8,911 nucleotides of DNA from DASZFV01 sp035546175 (GCA_035546175.1 DASZWW010000021.1:1-8911); one strand, 5' to 3'; positions 1 to 7,831 are shown, counted from the first letter of the stretch. Program-made: numbers and translations. The notes: generated by a model from the sequence alone, not told the origin.

Positions 1-857
1 TCCCAGAGCCGTTCGGCGGCCGGCCGCTCGACGAGCGCGGGGGCGGCCCGCCCGCGCGCCGCGAAGGTCGCGAGGTCGCGCGCGTGGCGCTCGAACACGG
101 CGCGCGAGCCCTCGATCCCGACCACGGCGACGGCCTGCCCCGCCGCGCCCGGCAGCTCGGGCGCGCCGCGCCGCACGAACTCGGCCGCGGCGGCGTCGAG
201 CGCCTCGAGGGCCACGGGCCGCAGCGGCGAGGCGGCCACCTCGAGGAGGAGCCCGTGAGCGTCGTCGAGCGCCGCGCACGGCAGCGCCCACAGCGCCGAG
301 GTCTCGGGCCGCGCGGCGACCTTGAAGTGCGCCTCGACGATGACGCCGAGCGAGCCGAACGCGCCCACCTGCGGCCGGTGGAGATCGTACCCGCTGACGT
401 TCTTGACGACGCGGCCCCCCGACTTCGTGAGCTGCCCCTGCGCGCCCACGAGGCGCACGCCGAGGAGCAGGTCCTTGGCCGTCCCGTAGCCGAGCCGGCG
501 CGGCCCCGAGCTGCCCGTGGCGAGGATCCCGCCGAGGGTCGCGCCGCCGCGGACGAACGGCGGATCGAGGGGCAGCCATTGCTCGTGCGCCGCGAGGAGG
601 CGCTGCACCTCGGCGAGCGGCGCGCCCGCGCCGACGCTGACGATCATGTCCGCGGGCTCGTGGACGACGCGCGCGAGGCGGCCGAGCCTCACGAGGCGGG
701 CGCCGGCGGGGGCGGCCGCGCCGACGTGGCGCTTGGTCCCGCCGCCCTCGGTGACGAGCGCCCTGCCCTCGCCCGCGGCCGCGCGCACCAGGCCCACGAC
801 GTCGTCCTCCGAGGCCGGCGCGTCGGTGGTCTCGGTCATCTCGGTCCGGTTCGCCAT
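1..857 (-). CDS. glcE: Glycolate oxidase FAD-binding subunit GlcE, 3' end beyond window
   Basis: This is the second flavoprotein subunit of the membrane-associated glycolate oxidase (GlcDEF), which oxidises glycolate to glyoxylate and passes electrons to the quinone pool. I translated it by hand from an ATG at 857; 285 residues are visible and the frame stays open to the left edge, so the last part is missing (family members are usually about 350-400 residues). The FAD-binding PP-loop is at residues 38-46 (GGGTKRHVG). The family signatures ATLGGILATG (106-115), GYGTAKDL (123-130) and GGRVVKNVSGYDL (147-159) follow; the last is highly typical of GlcE. It starts 10 bases after the glcD stop, with GAGG 8 bases before the ATG, so the two are almost certainly co-transcribed and probably translationally coupled. 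A second in-frame ATG at 839 is possible but has no better ribosome site. glcF would be expected next, to the left. Substrate could also include D-lactate, as for other GlcDEF complexes. Confidence 0.93.
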   Translation of the reverse strand, partial: MANRTEMTETTDAPASEDDVVGLVRAAAGEGRALVTEGGGTKRHVGAAAPAGARLVRLGRLARVVHEPADMIVSVGAGAPLAEVQRLLAAHEQWLPLDPPFVRGGATLGGILATGSSGPRRLGYGTAKDLLLGVRLVGAQGQLTKSGGRVVKNVSGYDLHRPQVGAFGSLGVIVEAHFKVAARPETSALWALPCAALDDAHGLLLEVAASPLRPVALEALDAAAAEFVRRGAPELPGAAGQAVAVVGIEGSRAVFERHARDLATFAARGRAAPALVERPAAERLW

Positions 858-865
858 CAGCGCGC

Positions 866-869
866 CCTC
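866..869 (-). promoter_or_regulatory. Ribosome binding site of glcE
   Basis: GAGG read on the minus strand overlaps the glcD stop codon and lies 8 bases before the glcE ATG at 857. It supports ATG 857 over the ATG at 839, and suggests that ribosomes finishing glcD can reinitiate on glcE. Confidence 0.55.
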
Positions 870-2334
870 AGTGCCCGAGCGGCACCTTGCGCCGCGCCTC
901 GCCCGTCTCGACGCACAGGCCGGGCGCCGGGATGACCTTGCCGGGGTTGCACAGCTGGCGCGGGTCGAAGAGCGCGCGCAGGCGGCGCATCTCGTCGAGG
1001 TCGGCCTCGGAGAAGAGCGCGCCCATGTAGGCCAGCTTCTCGAGGCCGATGCCGTGCTCGCCCGAGAGGGCGCCGCCCGTCGCGACGACGAGCGCCAGGA
1101 TCTCCTCGCTGGCGGCGCGCACGCGCTCCATCGCGCCCGCCTCGCGCTCGTCGTAGAGCACCGTCGGGTGCAGGTTGCCGTCGCCGGCGTGGAAGACGTT
1201 CGCGATGACGACGCCGTGGCGCGCCGCGATCTCGGAGATCGCGGCCAGCACCTCGGGCAGCTTCGTGCGCGGGATGACGCCGTCGTGGAGGTAGGCGTTG
1301 GGCGCGAGGCGGCCCAGCGCGCCGAAGGCCTGCTTGCGGCCCTTCCAGAACTTCGCGCGCTCGGCGTCGTCGCGCGCGAGGCGCGCGTCGCGCACGCCGG
1401 CGGCGCGGCAGGCCTCGAGCACGCGCGCCGCCTGCGGCTCGACGTCGTCAGCCAGCCCGTCGACCTCGACGAGGAGCACGGCGGCGGCGTCGAGCGGGAA
1501 CCCGGCGTGGATGTACGCCTCGACGGCGCGCAGGGTCGTCTGGTCGATGAGCTCGAGCGCCGCGGGCGTGATGCCGCGCTCCAGGATCTTCGTGACGGCC
1601 CGGCAGGCGTCGCCCACGGCGTCGAAGATCGCGAGCACGGTCTTGACGGCCTCGGGCAGCGGCGTGAGGCGCACGAGGATCTTGGTGGCGATGCCGAAGG
1701 TGCCCTCGGAGCCGACGAACGCCGAGACGAGGTCGTACCCGGGCGCGTCGGCCGCGGCGCCGCCGAGCGTGACCACCTCGCCGTCGGGCAGCACGACCTC
1801 GAGCGCGAGGATGTGGTTGGTCGTGACGCCGTACTTGAGCGTGTGCGGGCCGCCCGAGTTCTCGGCCACGTTGCCGCCGATCGTGCAGGCGTTCTGGCTC
1901 GAGGGATCGGGCGCGTAGTGCAGGCCGTGGCGCGCGACGGCGCGCGAGAGGTGCGCGTTGACGACGCCCGGGCCCACCCAGGCCTGCCGGTTGGCGGCGT
2001 CGACGGCGAGGACCCGATCCATCCGCGCCGTCGAGATGAGCACGCTGCCGCGCGCGACGGCCCCGCCCGACAGGCCCGTGCCGGCGCCGCGGGGCAGGAA
2101 CGGCACGCCGCGGCCGGCGCACGCCCGCACGGCGGCGCGCACCTCGGCGGTCGACTCGGGGAAGACGAGGGCGAGCGGCTGCCCCCGGTCGAAGCGCTGC
2201 GCGTCGCACTCGTACACGAAGAGCTCGTCGGCGCCCGTCACGAGGCGCTCGCCCGGGAAGAGCGCCCTCAGCTCGGCCAGCAGCGCGCGCCGGGCCTCGG
2301 CGGAGGGCGCGGGGGCCGGGGCTTCACCTCCCAC
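868..2334 (-). CDS. glcD: Glycolate oxidase FAD-linked subunit GlcD
   Basis: This is the main catalytic flavoprotein subunit of glycolate oxidase (VAO/PCMH fold, GlcD / D-2-hydroxyacid dehydrogenase family), 488 residues, a normal family length. The FAD PP-loop is at residues 82-91 (RGAGTGLSGG). The second FAD-contact segment includes IGGNVAENSGGPH (152-164) and YGVTTNHI (168-175), then FVGSEGTFGI (206-215). The C-terminal substrate domain has FHAGDGNLHP (381-390) and GEHGIG (425-430); in relatives the histidines and glutamate of these two motifs bind a divalent metal and the hydroxy-acid carboxylate. The start is a GTG at 2334, overlapping the end of the propionyl-CoA synthase gene by 11 bases; no other in-frame ATG or GTG occurs before the conserved region, so the start is plausible but not proven. 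The adjacent glcE argues for glycolate oxidase rather than a stand-alone D-lactate or 2-hydroxyglutarate dehydrogenase. Its product glyoxylate is the natural partner of propionyl-CoA made by the upstream gene. Confidence 0.94.
   Translation of the reverse strand: MGGEAPAPAPSAEARRALLAELRALFPGERLVTGADELFVYECDAQRFDRGQPLALVFPESTAEVRAAVRACAGRGVPFLPRGAGTGLSGGAVARGSVLISTARMDRVLAVDAANRQAWVGPGVVNAHLSRAVARHGLHYAPDPSSQNACTIGGNVAENSGGPHTLKYGVTTNHILALEVVLPDGEVVTLGGAAADAPGYDLVSAFVGSEGTFGIATKILVRLTPLPEAVKTVLAIFDAVGDACRAVTKILERGITPAALELIDQTTLRAVEAYIHAGFPLDAAAVLLVEVDGLADDVEPQAARVLEACRAAGVRDARLARDDAERAKFWKGRKQAFGALGRLAPNAYLHDGVIPRTKLPEVLAAISEIAARHGVVIANVFHAGDGNLHPTVLYDEREAGAMERVRAASEEILALVVATGGALSGEHGIGLEKLAYMGALFSEADLDEMRRLRALFDPRQLCNPGKVIPAPGLCVETGEARRKVPLGH
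2324..2334 (-). other. pcs/glcD coding overlap with strong ribosome-binding-like sequence
   Basis: The last codons of pcs and the first codons of glcD share 11 bases: the glcD GTG begins at 2334 and the pcs TGA ends at 2324. Inside the overlap lies GGAGGTGA on the minus strand (2331-2324), a near-perfect complement of the 16S rRNA tail. Oddly, it lies just after the GTG rather than before it, and no ATG, GTG, TTG or CTG occurs in the 5-12 bases downstream. The overlap itself argues for translational coupling of the two genes. Confidence 0.6.
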
Positions 2335-5300
2335 GCTGCGCCCACGCCCGGTAGAGCTCGTCCTTCGTCTTGAGGCCCATGGCGGGCAGCGCGTGGTTGA
2401 GCACGTAGTTCGACGCCCGGTGGCGATTCTCCCACATCTCCTGGTGGGCCGCGGGCCCGTCGTCGAACGGCACGACCAGCGGGTCGCTCACCTGGAGCAG
2501 CCCGGCGTCGACGAGCTCGTTCATGCGCTGGACCTCGTAGGCGTTCGACAGGTGCGTGCCCCAGACGTTCGCCGTCGGCAGGTAGATGCGGCGCTGCCGC
2601 ATCCACACCTGCGGCGCGTAGAAGGTGTAGCGGCGCCCGGCCATGTCCTCGGAGAAGACGACCCGGCCCGTGAACGGCTTGACGAGCATCGACGAGAGCG
2701 CCAGCGTGTCCTGGCGCGCGCGCTCGAAGACGAGGTCGGGGTAGCCGCGCGGGTTCCCCGCGCCGCGCAGCAGCGCCCCCACCTGCGACGCGAACGGCTT
2801 GAAGACCTGCTCCTGGTACCAGCGCACGGCCTCCTTGAAGGCGGCCGTCTCCTGGCGCGGGTCGGGCAGGAGCGGCATCGTGCGCGGCCACGTGAAGGCG
2901 TCGCCCTCGCGGCGGCGCAGCTCCTGCACGCTGAAGACGCCGCGCACGGCCTCGCCGAAGCCCATGCTCTTGACGAAGTCGCGCTGCCCGTCGGTCATGG
3001 CGCACACGACGATGCGCGCGCCGCGCTCGCGCGCCGCCTCGACGCACTCGAGCCCCACGGCGTCGAGCGCGCCCGCGCCCTCGGCGTCCGAGCCCGCACC
3101 GTAGAACACGAGCACGGACTCGCCGGCCGTGAGCCCGGCGCGATCGAGCATGACCTCGGGGGCGACGGCGCCCGCCTTGCCCATGAACGTGAAGCGGTAG
3201 CCGGAGGAGGCGCCGAAGAACGTCAGCGTGCCGCCCTCGCCGAGGAGCTGGAAGCCGCGCGGGAACGACGTCTCGCCCGCGTGCGAGACGACGTAGTCGG
3301 CCAGCCGCCCCTCGTTCTGCCGCTGGAATTCGGCGACGAGGCCCTGCCCCGCGGCCTCCCAGGCCGCCCACGCCGCCGGATCCTCGGGCACGGGCGTGAA
3401 GATGCCGGCCAGGCGCGGGTCCTTCCTGTCGATGGCGCCGCGCGCGCCGCTGGCCAGGACCTCGAGCCCGCGCGCGCGGCTCGACACGAGCCCCGTGACG
3501 CGCACGCGGTTGCGCGAGGCCGCCTTGACGACCTCGGCGCCCGTGCCCGTGGCGGCGCCCTCGACGAAGAGCGTCTTGCCCGGCTCGATCCCGAGCGTCG
3601 TGAAGAGCGCGCGATAGACCGTGCCGAGGTTGAGGACGTAGCTGCCCGCCGCCTCGAGCGTCAGGTCCAGGGGCTTCGGGAAGAGCTGCGGGGCCTGCGC
3701 GAGCATGAACTGCTGGTGCGAGCCGTCGGGCGTCTCGTAGCCCTGGATGTGCTGGTCGGCGAACATCGGGTCGAGCCCCGCGACGGGCGAGAGCAGCTGC
3801 GACTGGCCCGAGAACACGGTGACGAGATCGCCCACCTTGACGCGGCCCTCGCGCTTGACCTCCTCGCCGACGCGCGCCACGAGCGCGAGGCCGCCGCTGC
3901 CCGTGACGTGCCAGTCCTCGTCGTGGCTGTCGAACGGTGACACCGGGACGCCCGTGAGGGCCCAGATGTCGTTGAAGTTGATCTCGCTCGTCAGCATGTA
4001 GAGCAGCGCCTCGTTGGCGCCGGGCGCGGGCACGGGGATGATGCGCCGCTGCTCGGCCGCCGCCGGATCGCCGTGGCGCGGCAGGCCCGTCGCCGCGTCC
4101 TTCTCCGCGACGAGCGCGTACTGCCACGCCGGGACCGGGGTGACGCCCGGGTAGAACGGCGCGCCGACCGGCAGGAGCAGCCCCGCCTCGAGCGCCTCGG
4201 CCGGCCGCGCGCGCGCGGCCTCGAGGTCGGGGCGCGAGCGGGTCGGCAGCGGCGCGCTCCGGCGGTCGAAGAACGCGCGGAGCCCGATCCTCCCGGCCTC
4301 CGGAGACACGACGGCCTCGGCGAAGAGCCGGCCCTCGTGCTCGAGGCCCTCGGGCAGGCCGTGCTCGTAGCCGAAGCGGATCGCCTCGAGCGCCCACGCG
4401 GCGGGCAGCTCGCGGCCCGCGGACCGCGCCTGCGCGAGGAGGCGCCGGACCTCGGCGTGCGCGCCGAGCTCGGCCGCCGGATACGGCGCCGGCGCGGCCC
4501 AGTGCGCGTTCTGCGCGAGCCGCCTGGCGTGGGCGTCGCGCAGGCGCCCCTTCCCCTCGAGGATGAGCTCGCGCGCCAGCGCCGTCGCCCGCGACAACGC
4601 GTCGGAGCCCTCGGCGACCTCGTCGACGAGGCCGACGTCCCGCGCCTCCGCCGCGTCGATGGAGCGGCCGCCCAGGATGAGCTCGATGGCGCGGACGAGC
4701 CCGCCCGTCCCGTCGCGCTCCGCGAGCAGCCTGGGCAGCCGCTGCGTGCCGCCGTAGCCCGGGAGCAGGTGCAGGTTGATCTCCGGCTGGCCGAAGCGAG
4801 CCGTCGTCTCGGCGACCCGGTAGTGCGCCGCCATCTGGAACTCGTTGCCGCCGCCGAGGGCCACGCCGTTGACCGCCGCGACGACCGGCTTGCCCATGCT
4901 CTCGAGCTTGCGCGTGACCTGCGCGGCCTTGTGGCACAGCGGCAGCACGTCCTCGACGGTGCGCATCTCCTCGAGCAGCTGCCGGACGTCGGCGCCGGCC
5001 ACGAACGACTGCGTCCCCGCGCCCGTCACGACCACGACCTTGACGTCGGCGCGCCGCCCGAGGTGCTCGACGACGGTGTTGAGCTCGTCGAGGGCGCGCT
5101 CGTCGAGGGCGTTGACGGGCGGCTTCGCGATCGTGAGCACGGCGATCGCGTCGCCCGGCCGCACCTCGTGCACCTCGAGGCGCAGCGTCGCGTAGAGCGT
5201 GAGCAGCTGCTGCTCGTCCTCGAGCGCCGCGCGCGCCTGCCACTTGCGGATCGCGCGCGTCACCTCGTCGAGCGCCTCGGGGTTCCGCAGCGTCGTCGTG

Positions 5301-7831
5301 TCGCCGAGCGGCTCGCCCTCGAGCAGGTTCTTGAGGAAGCGGCGCATGTACTTCCCGCTGCGCGTCTCGGGGAACTGCGAGACGCAGACGTACCCGGCCG
5401 GCGCGGCCACGGCGCCCTTCTCCTCGCGCACGAGCGCCGTGAGGCGCCGCTCGTCGTCGAGCGACAGCGGCTTGCCCCCCGCCGTGAGGATGAAGGCGAG
5501 CGGGACGGTCCCCTTCTCCTTGTGCGGCGCGCCCACGACGATGGCGTTGCCCACGGGCGAGCCGGGGTTCCCCTGCTTGTCCTTGAGGATCGCGCCCTCG
5601 ATCTCTTCGGTGCCGATGCGGTGCCCGGACGTGTTGATGACGTCGTCGGAGCGCCCGTGCAGGGTCAGGCCGCCGTCCTCGTGGCGGCACGCGAAGTCGC
5701 CCTGCGTGTACGCCCAGGTCACCCTCCGCCCCTCGCTGCCCGCCTCGCTCCAGCGATCGAAGTAGATCTCGGTGAAGCGCCGGAGATCGCCGCGCCACGC
5801 CGGCTCGCCGACGCGCGCCCCGTCGCCCCACACCGTGCGCGCGAGGTAGGGGTACGGCCGCGTGATGACGAGCTCGCCCTTCTCCTCGAGCGCGGCGCGC
5901 CGGGGCTCGAGCCGGGTCCGGCCGTCCACCTCGAACGTCCTTCCGGGCACCCACACGTCGGCGAAGACCCAGGGCAGCGGGAAGGTGTGGGCGTCGGCGC
6001 GCAACGGGAAGTCTTCGTTGCCGTAGAAGTGCGTGAGCACGATGCCGCCGTGCTCGGTCGCCCAGTACGAGTTGATGTACCGGGGCGTGAGCAGCTCCAT
6101 GCCGAACCGCTGGGTCGACGGGCTCACCGGCTCCGCGCAGAACGTCGCCGCGCGCAAGGAACTCCGGTCGTAGAGCTTCACGTCCTCGACGTTCTGCGGG
6201 TCCGACGCCACGGCCTTGAGGAAGGTCGACCCGGCCTTGAAGAGCGTCACGCGGTAGCGCTCGATGATGCTCGAGAAGCGGCCGCTCGACGGGAAGAGCG
6301 GCGAGCCCTCCGTGACGACGCTCGTCGTGCCCGTCGTGAGCGCGGCGCTGATGAGGTACGACTGGCCGGTGATCCAGCCCGGATCGGCGACGACGTAGAT
6401 GACGTCGTCGTTGGGCGGCGCGCCCGGCCCCTGATCGAGCGGCGGCACGTCGAACGACACCCGCATCGTGTGCGCGAGGCCGGCCACGTAGCCGCCGTGC
6501 GTGTGCACGACGCCCTTGGGCTTCCCCGTGCTGCCGCTCGTGTAGATGATGAAGAGCGGGAACTCGGCGTCGACGGGGAGCGGCCTCGTCGTGGCCCACA
6601 CCGCCTTGACGAACGCGGGCCCGTCGAGCGCCAGCGCCGCCGCCTCGGTCGCGACGTCGACCCCGGCTCGGCGCGCGTTCGCGAGCAGCTTCTCGGTCGC
6701 CCCGAGGGCGAGCTCGTGCGCCCACACGTCGCGGCCCGGCGCCCACGCCAGGTCCGGCAGGCCCGTGTTGCGCACGACGACGACCTTCTCGACGCGCGCG
6801 ACGGGCCTGGCGAGCGCCTCGGCGACGGCCGTGCGCACGCGCGCCTTGGCGGCCGCGTCCCAGGGCAGCCCCTCGAGGGCGCGCCCCACGCCGCGCATCA
6901 CGTCGGCCCGCTCGACCGTGATCTCGCCCGCCAGCACGCGCGCCGCCTCCCGCTCGATGGCGGCGGCGTCCGCGGCGGCCACGCGCTCGCCCCGAAGCGT
7001 CGCCGACACGACGCCGAGCGCCGCCGGCAGCGGCACGTAGTCGTCGAGCGCGCGGTCGGTGTACGGCTCCTTGAAGCCCACCACCTGCGCGTTCCGGTAG
7101 GCGCCGTCCGTCGTGATGACCACCTTCGCGCCCGCGTCGTGGATGCGGTCGGAGAGCGTCTTGGCCGAGAAGCCCCCGAAGACCGGCGTGTAGATGATGC
7201 CGAGCCGCTTGGCCGCCTCGGTGAAGTAGATCTGCTCCATCACGTTCGGCATGTTGAGGGCGATGCGATCGCCCTTGCCGAGGCCCAGCTCCGCGAGCAC
7301 GACGGCGTGCTTCGCGACCTGCCACAGGAGCTCCTGGCGCGTGATGGCCCTCCCCACGACCGGCCCGCCCCGCCCGCCGTCGGCCGCCGGATCCCAGCGG
7401 TCGCCCTCGAAGTGGAAGGCGATCTGGCGACCACGGCCCGCGAGCACGTGGACGTCGACCTCGTTGAAGCAGGCGTTCGTGAGCCCGCCCGCGAACCAGC
7501 GGTAGAACGGCGCCTCGGCGTCGTCGAAGGCGCGCGTCCACGGCACCCAGTCGGCGGCGCGCCCGCCGCCGTCGCGCCGCGCGCCCGTCGCCGCGTCGAA
7601 GGCCGCCCACGGCGCAGGGCCGTCGACGCGCTTGACCCACTCGCCCGCGCGCGCGTCGAGCCAGTAGAGCTCGCGGCGCGCGATGTCGCCGTGGAAGGCG
7701 CCGGGATCGCGGAGGGCCGCCTCGCGGGCGGCCTCCCAGTCCTTGCGCGTCCGGAGCGGGTTGGCTCGGACGGAGCCTGGTGACGCCGGCGGAGCCTCGC
7801 GCGAAACCGTTGACGACGCTTGGGTCGGCAC
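2324..7831 (-). CDS. pcs: Trifunctional propionyl-CoA synthase (3-hydroxypropionate to propionyl-CoA)
   Basis: A single open frame of about 1835 residues, close to the roughly 1800-residue length of known propionyl-CoA synthases. It should catalyse 3-hydroxypropionate + ATP + CoA to 3-hydroxypropionyl-CoA, then acryloyl-CoA, then propionyl-CoA with NADPH, in the cytoplasm. Part 1 (about 30-865) is an AMP-forming acyl-CoA synthetase: P-loop YTSGSTGKPKG (430-440), YWATEHGG (589-596), hinge GRSDDVINTSGHR (726-738), and PETRSGK with catalytic Lys827. Part 2 (about 885-1160) is a crotonase-fold hydratase: AGADV (945-949), and both catalytic glutamates, Glu997 in GGGNEF and Glu1017 in FGQPE. Part 3 (about 1215-1835) is a medium-chain reductase like crotonyl-CoA reductase/carboxylase: INFNDIW (1284-1290), QGYETPDGS (1363-1371), nucleotide loop EGAATGTGAE (1424-1433), GTHLSN (1758-1763). 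Fused order synthetase-hydratase-reductase is diagnostic. The frame continues open to 8185, but that part overlaps the esterase; GTG 7831 is the best start, with a CTG at 7846 as an alternative. No frameshift is seen. Confidence 0.95.
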   Translation of the reverse strand: MPTQASSTVSREAPPASPGSVRANPLRTRKDWEAAREAALRDPGAFHGDIARRELYWLDARAGEWVKRVDGPAPWAAFDAATGARRDGGGRAADWVPWTRAFDDAEAPFYRWFAGGLTNACFNEVDVHVLAGRGRQIAFHFEGDRWDPAADGGRGGPVVGRAITRQELLWQVAKHAVVLAELGLGKGDRIALNMPNVMEQIYFTEAAKRLGIIYTPVFGGFSAKTLSDRIHDAGAKVVITTDGAYRNAQVVGFKEPYTDRALDDYVPLPAALGVVSATLRGERVAAADAAAIEREAARVLAGEITVERADVMRGVGRALEGLPWDAAAKARVRTAVAEALARPVARVEKVVVVRNTGLPDLAWAPGRDVWAHELALGATEKLLANARRAGVDVATEAAALALDGPAFVKAVWATTRPLPVDAEFPLFIIYTSGSTGKPKGVVHTHGGYVAGLAHTMRVSFDVPPLDQGPGAPPNDDVIYVVADPGWITGQSYLISAALTTGTTSVVTEGSPLFPSSGRFSSIIERYRVTLFKAGSTFLKAVASDPQNVEDVKLYDRSSLRAATFCAEPVSPSTQRFGMELLTPRYINSYWATEHGGIVLTHFYGNEDFPLRADAHTFPLPWVFADVWVPGRTFEVDGRTRLEPRRAALEEKGELVITRPYPYLARTVWGDGARVGEPAWRGDLRRFTEIYFDRWSEAGSEGRRVTWAYTQGDFACRHEDGGLTLHGRSDDVINTSGHRIGTEEIEGAILKDKQGNPGSPVGNAIVVGAPHKEKGTVPLAFILTAGGKPLSLDDERRLTALVREEKGAVAAPAGYVCVSQFPETRSGKYMRRFLKNLLEGEPLGDTTTLRNPEALDEVTRAIRKWQARAALEDEQQLLTLYATLRLEVHEVRPGDAIAVLTIAKPPVNALDERALDELNTVVEHLGRRADVKVVVVTGAGTQSFVAGADVRQLLEEMRTVEDVLPLCHKAAQVTRKLESMGKPVVAAVNGVALGGGNEFQMAAHYRVAETTARFGQPEINLHLLPGYGGTQRLPRLLAERDGTGGLVRAIELILGGRSIDAAEARDVGLVDEVAEGSDALSRATALARELILEGKGRLRDAHARRLAQNAHWAAPAPYPAAELGAHAEVRRLLAQARSAGRELPAAWALEAIRFGYEHGLPEGLEHEGRLFAEAVVSPEAGRIGLRAFFDRRSAPLPTRSRPDLEAARARPAEALEAGLLLPVGAPFYPGVTPVPAWQYALVAEKDAATGLPRHGDPAAAEQRRIIPVPAPGANEALLYMLTSEINFNDIWALTGVPVSPFDSHDEDWHVTGSGGLALVARVGEEVKREGRVKVGDLVTVFSGQSQLLSPVAGLDPMFADQHIQGYETPDGSHQQFMLAQAPQLFPKPLDLTLEAAGSYVLNLGTVYRALFTTLGIEPGKTLFVEGAATGTGAEVVKAASRNRVRVTGLVSSRARGLEVLASGARGAIDRKDPRLAGIFTPVPEDPAAWAAWEAAGQGLVAEFQRQNEGRLADYVVSHAGETSFPRGFQLLGEGGTLTFFGASSGYRFTFMGKAGAVAPEVMLDRAGLTAGESVLVFYGAGSDAEGAGALDAVGLECVEAARERGARIVVCAMTDGQRDFVKSMGFGEAVRGVFSVQELRRREGDAFTWPRTMPLLPDPRQETAAFKEAVRWYQEQVFKPFASQVGALLRGAGNPRGYPDLVFERARQDTLALSSMLVKPFTGRVVFSEDMAGRRYTFYAPQVWMRQRRIYLPTANVWGTHLSNAYEVQRMNELVDAGLLQVSDPLVVPFDDGPAAHQEMWENRHRASNYVLNHALPAMGLKTKDELYRAWAQRGR
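2327..4189 (-). other. Enoyl-CoA reductase domain of propionyl-CoA synthase
   Basis: Residues about 1215-1835, a medium-chain dehydrogenase/reductase unit of the crotonyl-CoA carboxylase/reductase branch, without the zinc-site pattern of alcohol dehydrogenases. It should reduce acryloyl-CoA to propionyl-CoA with NADPH. Landmarks are INFNDIW (1284-1290), FADQHIQGYET (1357-1367), AGSYVLNLGTVYR (1395-1407), the Rossmann loop at 1424-1433 and FFGASSGYRF (1538-1547). Short distance between hydratase and reductase fits the channelled intermediate known for this enzyme, where reactive acryloyl-CoA is kept inside. Confidence 0.85.
4354..5179 (-). other. Enoyl-CoA hydratase domain of propionyl-CoA synthase
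   Basis: Residues about 885-1160. Crotonase fold with VNALDERALDELN (906-918), the oxyanion-hole segment AGADV (945-949), ALGGGNEF (991-998) and FGQPEINL (1013-1020), then YGGTQRLPR (1026-1034). Both acid/base glutamates of true hydratases (997 and 1017) are kept, so the domain should be active in dehydrating 3-hydroxypropionyl-CoA to acryloyl-CoA rather than being a structural relic. A helical tail leads into the reductase. Confidence 0.88.
5239..7744 (-). other. Acyl-CoA synthetase domain of propionyl-CoA synthase
   Basis: Residues about 30-865 of the synthase. The segment begins with an acetyl-CoA-synthetase-type N-terminal domain (DWEAAREAAL, then FYRWFAGG at 109-116 and FNEVD at 122-126). 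Compared with plain acetyl-CoA synthetases, the stretch at about 262-415 looks enlarged: an Ala/Arg/Glu-rich, probably helical segment lies between FKEPYTDR (253-260) and the conserved VVVVRNTG (350-357), followed by another Ala-rich part before the P-loop at 430. The adenylation motifs and the C-terminal Lys827 needed for adenylate formation are all present. In relatives, the equivalent lysine is a target of reversible acetylation that turns the enzyme off; that regulation is possible here but only inferred. Confidence 0.85.

Noticed and set aside
517..3940. Long plus-strand open frames of 618 and 660 residues at 517-2373 and 1958-3940
   Set aside because: Both are antisense to glcE, glcD and pcs, cross gene borders and have low-complexity Arg/Ala/Glu composition. 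They are shadows of the real genes.
2268..7640. A 1790-residue minus-strand frame overlapping pcs in another register
   Set aside because: The translation is dominated by Arg, Ala and Gly with no domain. The neighbouring frame has clear motifs of three enzyme families throughout.
4073..7783. A 1236-residue open frame on the plus strand
   Set aside because: It is antisense to pcs. It has Arg/Ala/Gly/Val/Leu-rich composition and no motif. Long antisense frames are expected where the true gene has GC-rich third positions.
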